A stretch of 36,616 nucleotides of DNA from CAZHBA01 sp964530225 (GCA_964530225.1 CAZHBA010000070.1:1-36616); one strand, 5' to 3'. Positions 23,344 to 31,221 are shown, numbered from the stretch's first letter. Translations and numbers: made by a program. Notes: generated by a model from the letters alone, not told the origin.

Positions 23344-24458
23344 GCAACAATTCTGACTCGATGGTCCGTATCGACCATCTGTACAAACATTTCGGGCCCG
23401 AAACGGCGGTCGCAGACTTCAATTTGTCGATCGCGCATGGCGAGTTCGTCACCCTGCTCGGCCCGTCGGGTTGCGGCAAAACAACGACCCTGCGCTGCGT
23501 GGCCGGGCTCGAGCGGCCCGACGGCGGCAATATCCGTATTGGTGATCAGATGGTCGCCTCCTACGATCATGAGATCTACCTCAACCCCGAGGAACGTAAT
23601 ATCGGAATGGTGTTCCAAAGCTACGCCGTGTGGCCGCACATGACCGTATTCGACAATGTTGCCTACGGCCTTAGGGTGCGCCGCACCAGCAAGGTAGAAA
23701 TAGGGCGCAAAACCATGCAGGCGCTGGAATTAGTTGGCCTCGATGAGCAGGCTAAGCGTTACGCCACCAAGCTGTCGGGCGGTCAGCGCCAACGCGTCGC
23801 GTTGGCGCGTGCCATCGTCTACGAACCCACGGTCATCCTGTTCGACGAGCCGCTATCGAACCTCGACGCCAAACTGCGCGAGCAAATGCGCGACGAAATT
23901 GTGCGCTTGCAAAAAGAAGTTGGCATCACCTCGATTTACGTCACCCACGACCAATCGGAAGCGCTGGTCATGAGCGACCGCGTGGTGGTAATGGACAAGG
24001 CAGTGATCCAGCAGATCGGCGACCCGCAGGACATCTATGCCAATCCGGCCAACGCTTTCGTTGCCAACTTCATCGGCGTCACCAGCTTGCTCAAATGTAA
24101 GCTGTTGGGGCGCAGCGGCAACGTCTGCAACCTGGAGGTCCCATCGGCTAATGGGCATACACCAATGCGCCTCCAGGCTGTCGGCGCGGAAGGAGCTAGT
24201 GCTGGCCAGGACATCTATCTCAGCCTGCGGCCCGAGGATGTAACCCTGCACACCACTACGCCCAACGGCACGGGCAACGGCAACGTGATGGAAGGCGCGG
24301 TCATCGATACCGTCTATCTGGGTAATTTTCTCGAATGCCGCGTTGATGTAGGTGGCCACGAAGTAAATATTCAGATCGACCATTTCGAGCAGCTGGCACC
24401 GGGTCAAAAAGTTTTCCTGAGCTTCCAGCCCGAACACGGCCTTTGCCTGGCGTCATAA
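23340..24458 (+). CDS. ABC transporter ATP-binding protein 2
   Basis: A 372-residue second ATPase, clearly a paralogue of the preceding one. Walker A GPSGCGKT (41-48), Q-loop VFQSYAVWPHMTV (91-103), signature LSGGQ (145-149), Walker B ILFDE (166-170) and H203 are all intact. The TOBE-like C-terminal domain (LSLRPEDVT) is divergent from that of ATPase 1. Start codon GTG 23340 overlaps the upstream stop. With one fused permease and two distinct ATPases the complex probably carries a heterodimeric motor. It is the last gene of the importer operon; no plus-strand terminator with a long U tract follows. Confidence 0.95.
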   Translation: MSNNSDSMVRIDHLYKHFGPETAVADFNLSIAHGEFVTLLGPSGCGKTTTLRCVAGLERPDGGNIRIGDQMVASYDHEIYLNPEERNIGMVFQSYAVWPHMTVFDNVAYGLRVRRTSKVEIGRKTMQALELVGLDEQAKRYATKLSGGQRQRVALARAIVYEPTVILFDEPLSNLDAKLREQMRDEIVRLQKEVGITSIYVTHDQSEALVMSDRVVVMDKAVIQQIGDPQDIYANPANAFVANFIGVTSLLKCKLLGRSGNVCNLEVPSANGHTPMRLQAVGAEGASAGQDIYLSLRPEDVTLHTTTPNGTGNGNVMEGAVIDTVYLGNFLECRVDVGGHEVNIQIDHFEQLAPGQKVFLSFQPEHGLCLAS

Positions 24459-24506
24459 CCTGCCCGGCTAGTCCAGCCGCTAGAAAAACACAGAATCAAT
24501 TGGCTT

Positions 24507-24529
24507 AAAAAAACGCCCCAATTGGGCGC
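24507..24529 (-). terminator. Rho-independent terminator, minus strand
   Basis: Read on the minus strand, CGCCC-AATTG-GGGCG forms a five-pair stem followed by TTTTTTT (complement of 24507-24513). It would end transcription coming from the decayed TauD gene about 240 bases upstream on that strand. On the plus strand the same hairpin is followed by ATATTTTG, so it may also weakly terminate the ABC operon. Confidence 0.6.
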
Positions 24530-24770
24530 ATATTTTGTATGTCGAAGTTGCGGGATCACTGGCCCATACGCCCCCGATGACGCGACTGGTTGTCTCACAC
24601 CTTCGCCTCCCAGGACAAACCCCATCAGGGAGGTGTGCGAGCATGACTCCACCTAACAGTCAACCCAGCATCGCCGGCGTGCGGGGCCACGGTGCGGAAA
24701 CCGCGGTGGAAATACCGATCGCTACTCACCCGTCGAACGGTGCGGCAAGGTTCACTATTCTGTATAGGAT

Positions 24771-25086
24771 TCAGACAGGAGCCATGATAACGGGTACATC
24801 GCCCTTGATCTGTGTGCGATGCATAACCCGGCTCGCGGCACTATCGAACGAATCGCGGCGATACATGGTGCAGCGATTGTCCCACATCAGTAGATCGCCC
24901 GGCTACCAGAGGTGGCGACGGGTGAACTTCTCCTGATCACAATAGGCCCATAGGCGGTCAAGCAACGCTTCGCTGTCCGCCGCCTCCTCGTCAACCACGT
25001 AGGCATTGAGCCACCGACAGATCGATATCTCGGACTTCGGTACCCAGCGCCGACGCCAGGGATTCGAGCTTCAGGTCGCGGGACAT
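24771..25086 (-). pseudogene. TauD/TfdA dioxygenase remnant: internal deletion plus nonsense
   Basis: Both ends of a TauD/TfdA-family Fe(II)/2-oxoglutarate dioxygenase survive, without the middle. From ATG 25086 the frame reads MSRDLKLESLASALGTEVRD then IDLSVA, the standard N-terminal strand. At about 25008-25015 it switches frame to RWLNAYVVDEEAADSEALLD, then RLWAYCDQEKFTRRHLW, stop (TAG 24905-24903), PGDLLMWDNRCTMYRRDSFD, ending VMHRTQIKGD. Families read HxW-(Q/R)-PGDLLMWDNRCT-(M/L)-H-RRD, so TAG replaces a Gln/Arg codon and the distal iron-ligand His has become Tyr. Roughly 150-180 central residues, including the HxD pair, are absent. An intact-looking terminator lies downstream. Confidence 0.75.
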
Positions 25087-25213
25087 TTCCGTACCGCTTC
25101 AAAAGTTCGTTGGACCGGCCCAACCCTACGACAAGGAAATAACGTATCAACGACGTCGCCCTTCTGGCCGTCTGGCTCCTATAGTGGCAATATTCGCAGC
25201 AGGAGGACAGCGC

Positions 25214-26098
25214 ATGGATACCTTCTCGATCGGATCACTGCGTCTCGACCGCATTGATGAGTTGTGCGGCCCCGCCGTCGATCCCTGGACGCTGCTACCG
25301 TCGCTACCCGCCGACGCAGTCGAGCGCAACGTCGACTGGTTCGCGCCAGTTTTCTACGACACCGCGGCGGCGGCACTGATCCTCAGCCTCCACGGCTGGG
25401 TGGTACGCACCCAGCGCTACACAGTGCTAGTCGAGGCTTGCGGCGGCAACCACAAGAACCGTCCGTCCTACCCCCGCGTCGACCAACTCGACACACCATG
25501 GCTCAAGCGGCTACGGGCGGCGGGCGTGGCACCCGAGGAAATCGACTTCGTCTTCTGCTCACATCTACACGTCGACCATATCGGCTGGTTCACCGAACTT
25601 CGCGATGGCCAGTGGGTGCCAACCTTTGCCAACGCCAAATATCTCATGGCACGCCGCGAATTCGATAATTGGAACCCAGACACCCGGACCCTGCCGCCGT
25701 TTATCCTGCAGGGCGATTGCTTCGACGACAGCATTGCCCCTATCGTCGCGTCCGGCCAAGCAGTGCTAGTCGATGACGGTCACGAGATCGACACCGACCT
25801 GTGCATCGAGGCGTCCTACGGACACACACTGGGCCATTGCAGCCTGCGCGCAGCCAGCGGCGGTGAGACCGGTATCTTCTGCGGCGACATCATGCACTCA
25901 CCCATCGAAATGGCCTATCCGGAGGTGAACACTTACGCCTGCGAAGACCAGAACGCGGCGCGAACGACCCGGCGTGCGGTGCTCGAAGAAGCAGCGGAAT
26001 ATGGCCACCGCCTGCTACCGGCGCATTTTCCGCCGCCCTATTCCGTGTGCCAAGTTGGTCGCAGGGGCGATGCGTTTCAGGTCCTAGCGATCGATTAA
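25214..26098 (+). CDS. MBL-fold metallo-hydrolase 1
   Basis: A 294-residue metallo-beta-lactamase-fold hydrolase. The metal site is complete: H117-L-H119-V-D121-H122 in CSHLHVDHIGW, the third His in YGHTLGHCSL, the bridging Asp in FCGDIMHSP and the last His in LLPAHFPPP. This layout matches AHL-lactonase-like and N-acyl/aryl-lactonase branches of the superfamily rather than beta-lactamases; the substrate is unknown. ATG 25214 follows AGGAGG by seven bases, which decides it over a GTG at 25184. The SDR begins 27 bp after the stop. Confidence 0.88.
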   Translation: MDTFSIGSLRLDRIDELCGPAVDPWTLLPSLPADAVERNVDWFAPVFYDTAAAALILSLHGWVVRTQRYTVLVEACGGNHKNRPSYPRVDQLDTPWLKRLRAAGVAPEEIDFVFCSHLHVDHIGWFTELRDGQWVPTFANAKYLMARREFDNWNPDTRTLPPFILQGDCFDDSIAPIVASGQAVLVDDGHEIDTDLCIEASYGHTLGHCSLRAASGGETGIFCGDIMHSPIEMAYPEVNTYACEDQNAARTTRRAVLEEAAEYGHRLLPAHFPPPYSVCQVGRRGDAFQVLAID

Positions 26099-26125
26099 GG
26101 AAGCCAATCCAGGGAGAGAACCATC

Positions 26126-26926
26126 ATGACCGGCAGACTAGAGGGAAAGGCCGCGCTAATTACCGGCGCCAGCGGAGGCCAGGGTGCAGCCGAGGCGCGC
26201 CTGTTCGCCACCGAGGGCGCCAAGGTGCTGCTCTGCGATGTGCTCGACGACGAGGGTGAAGCAGTTGCCCATTCGATCCGCGACGACGGTGGCTCGGCGC
26301 AATTCCGTCATCTCGACGTCACCAATGAGGCCGATTGGCAGGCCGCTGTCGGCCAGGTGGTAGCGGATTTCGGCGGGTTGCAGGTGCTAGTCAACAATGC
26401 TGGCATCGGCCTGCGTAAGCCCTCGATGCTCAACATCAGCCGCGAGGAATGGCAGCGGGTACTCGACGTCAACCTGACGGGTCCGTTCCTCGGCACCCAG
26501 GCGGCCGCGCCAGCGCTGCGCGACAGCGGCGGCGGTGCCATCGTCAATATCGGCTCGATCGCCGGCGTTACCGGTCACTTCGCTACTGCCTATACCGCCA
26601 CCAAGTGGGGCATCCGCGGTCTTACCAAGAGCGCGGCGATGGAGTTCGCGCCGTGGAACATCCGCGTTAACGCCGTCCACCCCGGCATCGTCGATACGGC
26701 GATCGTCGCCGGCTCCGACGATTTCAAGGAGGCCATGGAGTGGATGACGCCCCTGGGCCGCATCGCCCAGCCGGAAGAGATCGCCGCCGCAGTGCTGTTC
26801 CTCGCCAGCGACGAGGCGGGCTTCGTTACCGGCATGGATATGGACGTTGATGGCGGCTTCGCCAGCGCCGGTGCCTACCGGCAGGTTTTGCTGCGCGCCA
26901 TGGCGGCACCAGGTGCGAAGGTTTAG
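26126..26926 (+). CDS. SDR-family oxidoreductase (20-beta-HSD/glucose dehydrogenase-like)
   Basis: A 266-residue classical SDR with TGASGGQG (14-21), D39-V acidic NAD-type residue after strand 2 (LLCDVLDDEG), NNAG (90-93) and catalytic S144 / Y156 / K160 (YTATK). VHPGIVDTAI and VTGMDMDVDGG complete the family pattern. The acidic residue after strand 2 favours NAD over NADP. It follows the MBL hydrolase after 27 bp and is probably co-transcribed. The substrate is unknown. GC and third-position bias are stronger here than in the 14-18 kb region, suggesting good expression. Confidence 0.92.
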   Translation: MTGRLEGKAALITGASGGQGAAEARLFATEGAKVLLCDVLDDEGEAVAHSIRDDGGSAQFRHLDVTNEADWQAAVGQVVADFGGLQVLVNNAGIGLRKPSMLNISREEWQRVLDVNLTGPFLGTQAAAPALRDSGGGAIVNIGSIAGVTGHFATAYTATKWGIRGLTKSAAMEFAPWNIRVNAVHPGIVDTAIVAGSDDFKEAMEWMTPLGRIAQPEEIAAAVLFLASDEAGFVTGMDMDVDGGFASAGAYRQVLLRAMAAPGAKV

Positions 26927-26934
26927 ATGGCTAC

Positions 26935-26961
26935 CTGTCGGTCAGGCATAGCGCCCGACAG
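26935..26961 (+). terminator. stem-loop between SDR and cysteine synthase genes
   Basis: CTGTCGG (26935-26941) and CCGACAG (26955-26961) form a seven-pair stem with a 13-base loop just after the SDR stop. No strong U tract follows, so it may be an imperfect terminator or a processing site. Confidence 0.4.
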
Positions 26962-27021
26962 CCAATACCTGTAAAACTTACGTATTATCGTAGGCAACAA
27001 GCCAAAACCCAGGGGGTAGAA

Positions 27022-28074
27022 ATGGGAACTAGACACGACAGCATTCTCAGCACCGTCGGTAATACGCCAGTGATCAAGATCAACCGCATGGCGCCCAAGG
27101 ACGTCAACCTTTACGTCAAGAGCGAGGCATTCAACCCGTTGGGTTCCGTCAAGGATCGCCTGGCACTCGGTATCATCGTGGCCGCTGAGGAAGCCGGCGA
27201 GCTCAAGCCCGGCCAGACCGTCATCGAGGCAACCAGCGGCAACACCGGCATCGGCCTGGCTATGGTGTGCGCGGCCAAAGGCTATCCCCTGGTAATGACC
27301 ATGGCCGAAAGCTTTAGCGTCGAGCGCCGCAAGCTCATGCGTTTCCTCGGTGCCAAAGTGGTACTCACCCCGGCCGCTGAAAAGGGCACTGGCATGGTTA
27401 ATAAGGCGGTCGAGTTGGCCGAGGCCAATGGCTGGTTTCTCACCCGCCAGTTCGAGAACGAGGCTAACCCCGACTACCACTCGCGCACCACAGCGCAGGA
27501 AATTTTGGCGGATTTCGACGGTGAGGCACTCGATTACTGGGTCACCGGTTACGGCACCGGCGGTACGCTGAAAGGCGTGGCGCGGGTACTCGCCGAGGCG
27601 CGACCGGATACCAAGATCGTCCTGTGCGAGCCTGAGGAAGCGCCGCTGCTCCATGACGGCCAGGTCCAAGAACGCAATCCGGACGGCTCGCCGGCGGCAA
27701 GCCATCCGTCGTTCAAGCCGCACCCAATGCAGGGCTGGACGCCGGATTTTATTCCCAAGCTAACCGCCGACGCTGTCGGTACCGATGTCATCGAGCGGCT
27801 GATCCAGATCCCTAACGCCGACGCCCTGCGTTGCGCACGCGAGCTGGCGCGGCAGGAAGGCGTCTTCGTCGGCATCTCGGCCGGCGGCACAATGGCCGGC
27901 GCACTCAAGCTGTGCGAGGACATACCCGCCCGCTCGACTGTTTTGGCAATGCTGCCCGACACTGGCGAGCGCTATCTGTCGACACCACTATTCGCCGACA
28001 TCGAAGAGGACATGACGGAAGAAGAGGCGGCGCTGTCGGCGTCGACCCCGGGCTACCAGCGCCCCCGCGCCTGA
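27022..28074 (+). CDS. cysK: cysteine synthase-family PLP enzyme (O-acetylserine sulfhydrylase-like)
   Basis: A 350-residue fold-type II PLP enzyme. K44 in NPLGSVKDR is the Schiff-base lysine; T71-S72-G-N-T-G binds the substrate carboxylate; GTGGT holds the phosphate; and LPDTGERYLS contains the Ser that contacts the pyridine N. A loop of roughly 30 residues (about 208-238, QVQERNPDGSPAASHPSFKP) precedes the PMQGWTPDFIP motif and is longer than in E. coli CysK, as in some CysK-like paralogues. Expected reaction: O-acetylserine + sulfide to cysteine. No other sulfur gene is nearby, so a related beta-replacement enzyme is possible. AGGGGG precedes ATG. Confidence 0.87.
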   Translation: MGTRHDSILSTVGNTPVIKINRMAPKDVNLYVKSEAFNPLGSVKDRLALGIIVAAEEAGELKPGQTVIEATSGNTGIGLAMVCAAKGYPLVMTMAESFSVERRKLMRFLGAKVVLTPAAEKGTGMVNKAVELAEANGWFLTRQFENEANPDYHSRTTAQEILADFDGEALDYWVTGYGTGGTLKGVARVLAEARPDTKIVLCEPEEAPLLHDGQVQERNPDGSPAASHPSFKPHPMQGWTPDFIPKLTADAVGTDVIERLIQIPNADALRCARELARQEGVFVGISAGGTMAGALKLCEDIPARSTVLAMLPDTGERYLSTPLFADIEEDMTEEEAALSASTPGYQRPRA

Positions 28075-28162
28075 ACTTCTTCGCGACCACAAATACCCCG
28101 GTGCTCTCATTATGAGCTTGTTACAGGATGAGGTTATCGCAACAACCGACCACCCCCACCCC

Positions 28163-28193
28163 AACCCTCCCCCCTGGAGGGGGGGGGAGGGTT
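28163..28193. repeat. REP-like C-run/G-run palindrome
   Basis: AACCCTCCCCCC (28163-28174) and a G-run ending GAGGGTT (28179-28193) form a long GC stem around TGGA in the spacer between cysK and the cupin gene. It resembles the AACCCTCTCC/GGAGAGGGTT palindromes dispersed in many alphaproteobacterial genomes; a related copy occurs at 30281-30301. It may also act as a bidirectional terminator between the converging genes. Confidence 0.6.
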
Positions 28194-28257
28194 AGGGAAT
28201 AGAATTGTCTCTCATCCTTCGATAAGCCCACGATAACAAATTGTATAATCGGCCGTA

Positions 28258-28614
28258 TCAGACCGGTTCGATGGGGACGAATATCGAGTGCCGTATTTGG
28301 CCGTCGACTGATTTCGACAGATGGCCGCAGCCCGATGTGTCTTCGACCAGGATGACTTCGCCGGCGCCGATGATGCGGCTTTCGCCGTCGCTGGCGGTGA
28401 GCTGCACGCCGGCGTCCAGGTTGATGATGTATTGCCGTCGCGGTGCCGGGTGCCAGTCGAGATCATAATCGCCCGAGGTCTCGCGAAACTCGAGCCCACT
28501 CACCGCAAACAGTTCTGAAAACTTACCGCCGTGCCCTTCTCTGACCCACTCCACTTCGATATCGCGAAAGTGGGATACGCCGCTTTCGTCCTCGTACAGA
28601 TTATGAATTAGCAT
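28258..28614 (-). CDS. small cupin-domain protein
   Basis: A 118-residue single-domain beta-barrel protein. DWHPAPRRQYIINLDAGVQL (about 53-72) has the spacing of cupin motif 1, with a His, a Gln-Tyr pair and the strand continuing to the GAGEVILVEDTSGCGHLSK motif 2 (about 83-101, with G-x-G-E-V-x-L-x-E-D-x-x-x-x-G-H). The metal-binding set is incomplete compared with classical cupins, so catalysis is uncertain. GAGGAG lies seven bases before ATG 28614. The gene is monocistronic and converges with cysK across the REP-like palindrome. Confidence 0.75.
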   Translation of the reverse strand: MLIHNLYEDESGVSHFRDIEVEWVREGHGGKFSELFAVSGLEFRETSGDYDLDWHPAPRRQYIINLDAGVQLTASDGESRIIGAGEVILVEDTSGCGHLSKSVDGQIRHSIFVPIEPV

Positions 28615-28901
28615 CGCTTTCTCCTCTATTCTGATTTCTCGGCGTGGGTTGACCTATTCAGGCAATGTTAACCACACATTATTCGGTGTGGGCCTAAGGC
28701 GATCATACGTGCCCCAAGGGGATAAAATTCCGTCTCCTTCGAGAATTCTCTGGAATAAATACCGGTTTTCCCCAACACCCGTTGCGTTCTTTTTTGTTTC
28801 CCTGGAGTATTCATCGTATGCAGGCGGGTATGCACAAGAAAAATGGCGACTTTTGGCTGGAGCGTTTGACACGCGAGAGCGGAACGAGCGTGTTCGCCTA
28901 T

Positions 28902-29102
28902 ATGCAAGCGCTATTCATGCGTCTCGTAGTCGTTAACTCCAGCGCGGCGACGGCCGAACACACGTTCCTGATCGCCTTCATCTCGATCCTCGCCATCATC
29001 GGCATGGTGCTGCTCGGCGATGAGCTAAAGGGCTATTTCGAGAATTTAGCGACGGCGCTCAATAACGCCGCCGCGCCGACCCCGGATCCGTTCGCGAGCT
29101 AG
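28902..29102 (+). CDS. Flp/Fap-type pilin-like short peptide (orphan)
   Basis: A frame encoding MQALFMRLVVVNSSAATAEH, then TFLIAFISILAIIGMVLLGD and ELKGYFENLATALNNAA. The layout matches Flp pilins: a short leader, an A-T-A-x-E(+5)-x-x-x-L-I-A segment, a hydrophobic helix and a polar tail like S-x-x-F-x-N-x-x-x-A-L. Typical Flp has G-A-T-A-I-E-Y, and the processing Gly is replaced here (SSAATAEH), so maturation by CpaA-type peptidase is doubtful. No tad/cpa genes are near. The start is uncertain (28830, 28902 or 28917); none has a good ribosome site. It may be a decaying duplicate. Confidence 0.45.
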   Translation: MQALFMRLVVVNSSAATAEHTFLIAFISILAIIGMVLLGDELKGYFENLATALNNAAAPTPDPFAS

Positions 29103-29114
29103 CGTATTTTACGC

Positions 29115-30005
29115 CTAAGACGCCAGGTTCATCTGGTAACTGGCCGGCAGCCACACGAAACCGTCGCCGTAGCACTCGATATAGCCGACCGAGGGGAACG
29201 GCATGTGGAAGCCAATCGCCGTCATTCTATCGTCGGCAATCTGGTTGAGCAGTCGCCGCCGCGACACCGCCGCCTCCTCCGGATTATCGTCCATGAAGAA
29301 ATGCCAGTCGGGGTGCGACAGCGACACCGCGTAGTGGGCCACGGCGTCCGACATGATCATCAGTTCCTGGCCGTTACTTTCGATATGAAAGGTCATATGC
29401 CCGGCCGAGTGACCGAAGGCATCGACGGCGGTGACCCCGGTGACGACGTCGTCGCCGGCCTCGATGAAGCGCGCCTGCTCTCCCATGGGCTCGGCTACCT
29501 CGCGGAACATCTCTAGCGTCGGCGGACGGAAATCTGGAATGTTCTCGCCCTTCACCCAGTAGTCAAATTCGACGCGGCCGAACACGATCTCGGCGTTGGG
29601 GAAGGTCGGCTTACCACCGGTCATCAGGTTGCCTATATGGTCGGGGTGGCAGTGGGTGACGACGACAATGTCGACATCCTCGAGCGAATAGCCGGCCTCG
29701 GGCAAAAGTTCGTTGAACCAGCCCGACGTGGGCGCGTTCTTCTTCTCGCCGAAGCCGGGATCGAAGGCAATTAGCTTGTCGCCAGTATCGACCATCGACG
29801 GAACGAAGTTGTGCTCCATCAGCGGGAACGGCAGACGGTATTCGGCGGCCACGGCCTCGACATCGGACGCCTCGACATTCTTCGCCGTGAAGGGGTGTAT
29901 ATCCTCGCGGTGGATATAGCCCTCAAGCACGTTGGTAATGGTATAATCACCGAGCTTGAACTGGTATACCGTCGGGCGGGTCATCTTGGGTTTGTTCGCG
30001 ACCAC
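29115..30005 (-). CDS. MBL-fold metallo-hydrolase 2
   Basis: A 296-residue metallo-beta-lactamase-fold enzyme with all metal ligands: H118-C-H120-P-D122-H123 in VVTHCHPDHIGN, the His of FGHSAGHM, the Asp of MSDAVAH and the C-terminal His in IGFHMPFPSVG. It belongs to the same broad lactonase/quinoprotein-relay-like group as the protein at 25214 but is divergent in sequence and has an N-terminal extension (residues 1-20). The start is GTG 30005, supported by GGAAGGA six bases upstream; an ATG seven codons further in is an alternative. The downstream partner on this strand is absent. Substrate unknown. Confidence 0.87.
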   Translation of the reverse strand: MVANKPKMTRPTVYQFKLGDYTITNVLEGYIHREDIHPFTAKNVEASDVEAVAAEYRLPFPLMEHNFVPSMVDTGDKLIAFDPGFGEKKNAPTSGWFNELLPEAGYSLEDVDIVVVTHCHPDHIGNLMTGGKPTFPNAEIVFGRVEFDYWVKGENIPDFRPPTLEMFREVAEPMGEQARFIEAGDDVVTGVTAVDAFGHSAGHMTFHIESNGQELMIMSDAVAHYAVSLSHPDWHFFMDDNPEEAAVSRRRLLNQIADDRMTAIGFHMPFPSVGYIECYGDGFVWLPASYQMNLAS

Positions 30006-30401
30006 CGGTGTTCCTTCCCTTAAAGATTAGCAATTGCGTTTAAACAGGCCGCTGATATAGCACCGTAGCCGGGCATCCGGAATAGTGGGGCTATAGCGAA
30101 ATTGATCAAGTACTCACCCTTCGAAACAAGACCTGCGGTCTCTCCTCAGGATGAGGAGGTAAGTGAATTAAAACAGACCTCATACTGAGGAGGCACGTTA
30201 TCGCCGTCTGGAAGTATGAGATCTGTTACCCGTCCGCCGGTTCGCCCTATGTCCCCTCACCGGGTTCGCTTTGCGAACCACCCTCTCCCGTGGGGAGAGG
30301 GTTAGGCAGCCGAATTGCCAAGCCCCACTCCTTGGGGAGGGGATTGGGGTGAAGGGATATAAGGTTCCCCCGCTTCGGGCATCTTCACGGAGGGAAGAGA
30401 C
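30006..30401. repeat. 396-bp spacer with a cluster of palindromic elements
   Basis: There is no coding frame. It contains at least four hairpin-forming units: CTCCTCA/TGAGGAG (30142-30158), CCTCA/TGAGG (30178-30190), GGTTCGC/GCGAACC with a TTT loop (30263-30279) and CCCTCTCC/GGAGAGGG (30281-30301), plus a CCCC/GGGG-rich imperfect element at 30323-30350. This composition is typical of dispersed REP-like intergenic repeats in alphaproteobacteria. Their function is unknown; possible transcription terminators or message stabilisers. Confidence 0.65.
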
Positions 30402-31136
30402 GTTAAGGGTAAATTACTTGAGCTAGCCGTTGTGGCGGCGCTGGCCTTCGGCTTTGCGTCCAGTGGCAGGCACGCGCAGTCGACTAAATTCACGGCCGAT
30501 TGGAAAGACGGTGTTGTAGTGGTTTCGGCTGAGACAGTTTCTGGTGGATCTGCAAGTTACACCGACGCAACTGGTGGTACTGGAATCGATAACGATCTTT
30601 GTGTTCTTGCCGAGGCGACGTTGACTATGCTCCATGTGGCGTAGCAGAAAGACCTTCTGATCGGCGTTTCGAGACAGATTGACCCTCACACATTTACCCA
30701 AGCCAAAAGTAAGAGCACGACGTACCTTGGCTCGGCGACAGCATCAGCCGGCGTGACCGTGACACTCGAACTGCGGGAAGCAGGTACGAGCAATGCGATA
30801 TAGATCTCTGCACCCGGACTGGTCACTTTTGACTCCCGGCTGCAGGAACTCTAAGTCGATGTCATAGTAACTAACACCGAAGATCCTCTCGATGGCACAG
30901 GTCTTACGGCAGTTATTGTCAGCCTACTGCTGGACACTACAGCTGCGCATTATTTTGATTTCATCGGTGTCGATCTCGCTCAAGCGGTTTATGATGCCGT
31001 GGCGGTCTTTGACCTGAGCGCTTGGGTAGACATTGTTGGCGAAGATGCAATGGCGAATGCGAAAGTAACCCTCGGCCCGCGTATGGTTACTGCGCAAGAG
31101 GTTCGCGCCGCCAAGGATGAACTTGAAGCGCTCTAA
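30402..31136 (+). pseudogene. secreted-protein reading frame with three in-frame nonsense codons
   Basis: One plus-strand frame runs 244 codons from 30402 to TAA 31134-31136 with no frameshift. It opens with an apparent signal peptide (VKGKLLELAVVAALAFGFAS, cleaved near HAQ|S), then a beta-rich Thr/Val/Gly body (KDGVVVVSAETVSGG) and a helical end (TAQEVRAAKDELEAL). Three internal stops interrupt it: TAG 30642-30644, TAG 30801-30803 and TAA 30852-30854. GGAGGGA sits just upstream, but the codon in start position is GTT, so the start also seems lost. A well-formed terminator follows 54 bases after the end. I do not recognise the family; the protein was probably exported. Confidence 0.65.
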
Positions 31137-31190
31137 CTGGCGAGCATTTTCAAGGATGCAGATTAGAAGGAAAAATTGTTACAGAAATTT

Positions 31191-31221
31191 GGGGCCGGTT
31201 TTCACCGGCCCCTTTCTTTTT
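31191..31221 (+). terminator. Rho-independent terminator
   Basis: GGGGCCGGT (31191-31199), loop TTTC, ACCGGCCCC (31204-31212), then TTTCTTTTT. It has a nine-pair GC-rich stem and a U tract, in the right orientation to end the decayed secreted-protein transcript. It lies 45 bp before the converging cinA stop. Confidence 0.9.

Noticed and set aside
24643..24936. Plus-strand frame from ATG with GGGAGG upstream (MTPPNSQPSIAGVRGHGAET...)
   Set aside because: The first 35 codons look mildly coding and could be another 5' scrap, but the rest runs antisense through the TauD remnant and no family is recognised.
26923..27723. Long minus-strand frame opposite the cysteine synthase gene
   Set aside because: No protein-like motifs; the plus strand encodes an intact PLP enzyme with all active-site signatures.
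11066..31136. The possibility that TAG/TAA encode glutamine in this organism, since several remnants have stops where Gln might be expected
   Set aside because: Many full-length conserved genes end naturally at TAG (e.g. dienelactone hydrolase at 8577, SDR at 26926, HCCA isomerase at 5660) or TAA, exactly at family ends, and one of the internal stops is TGA. Remnants also show deletions and frameshifts, so ordinary decay explains them.
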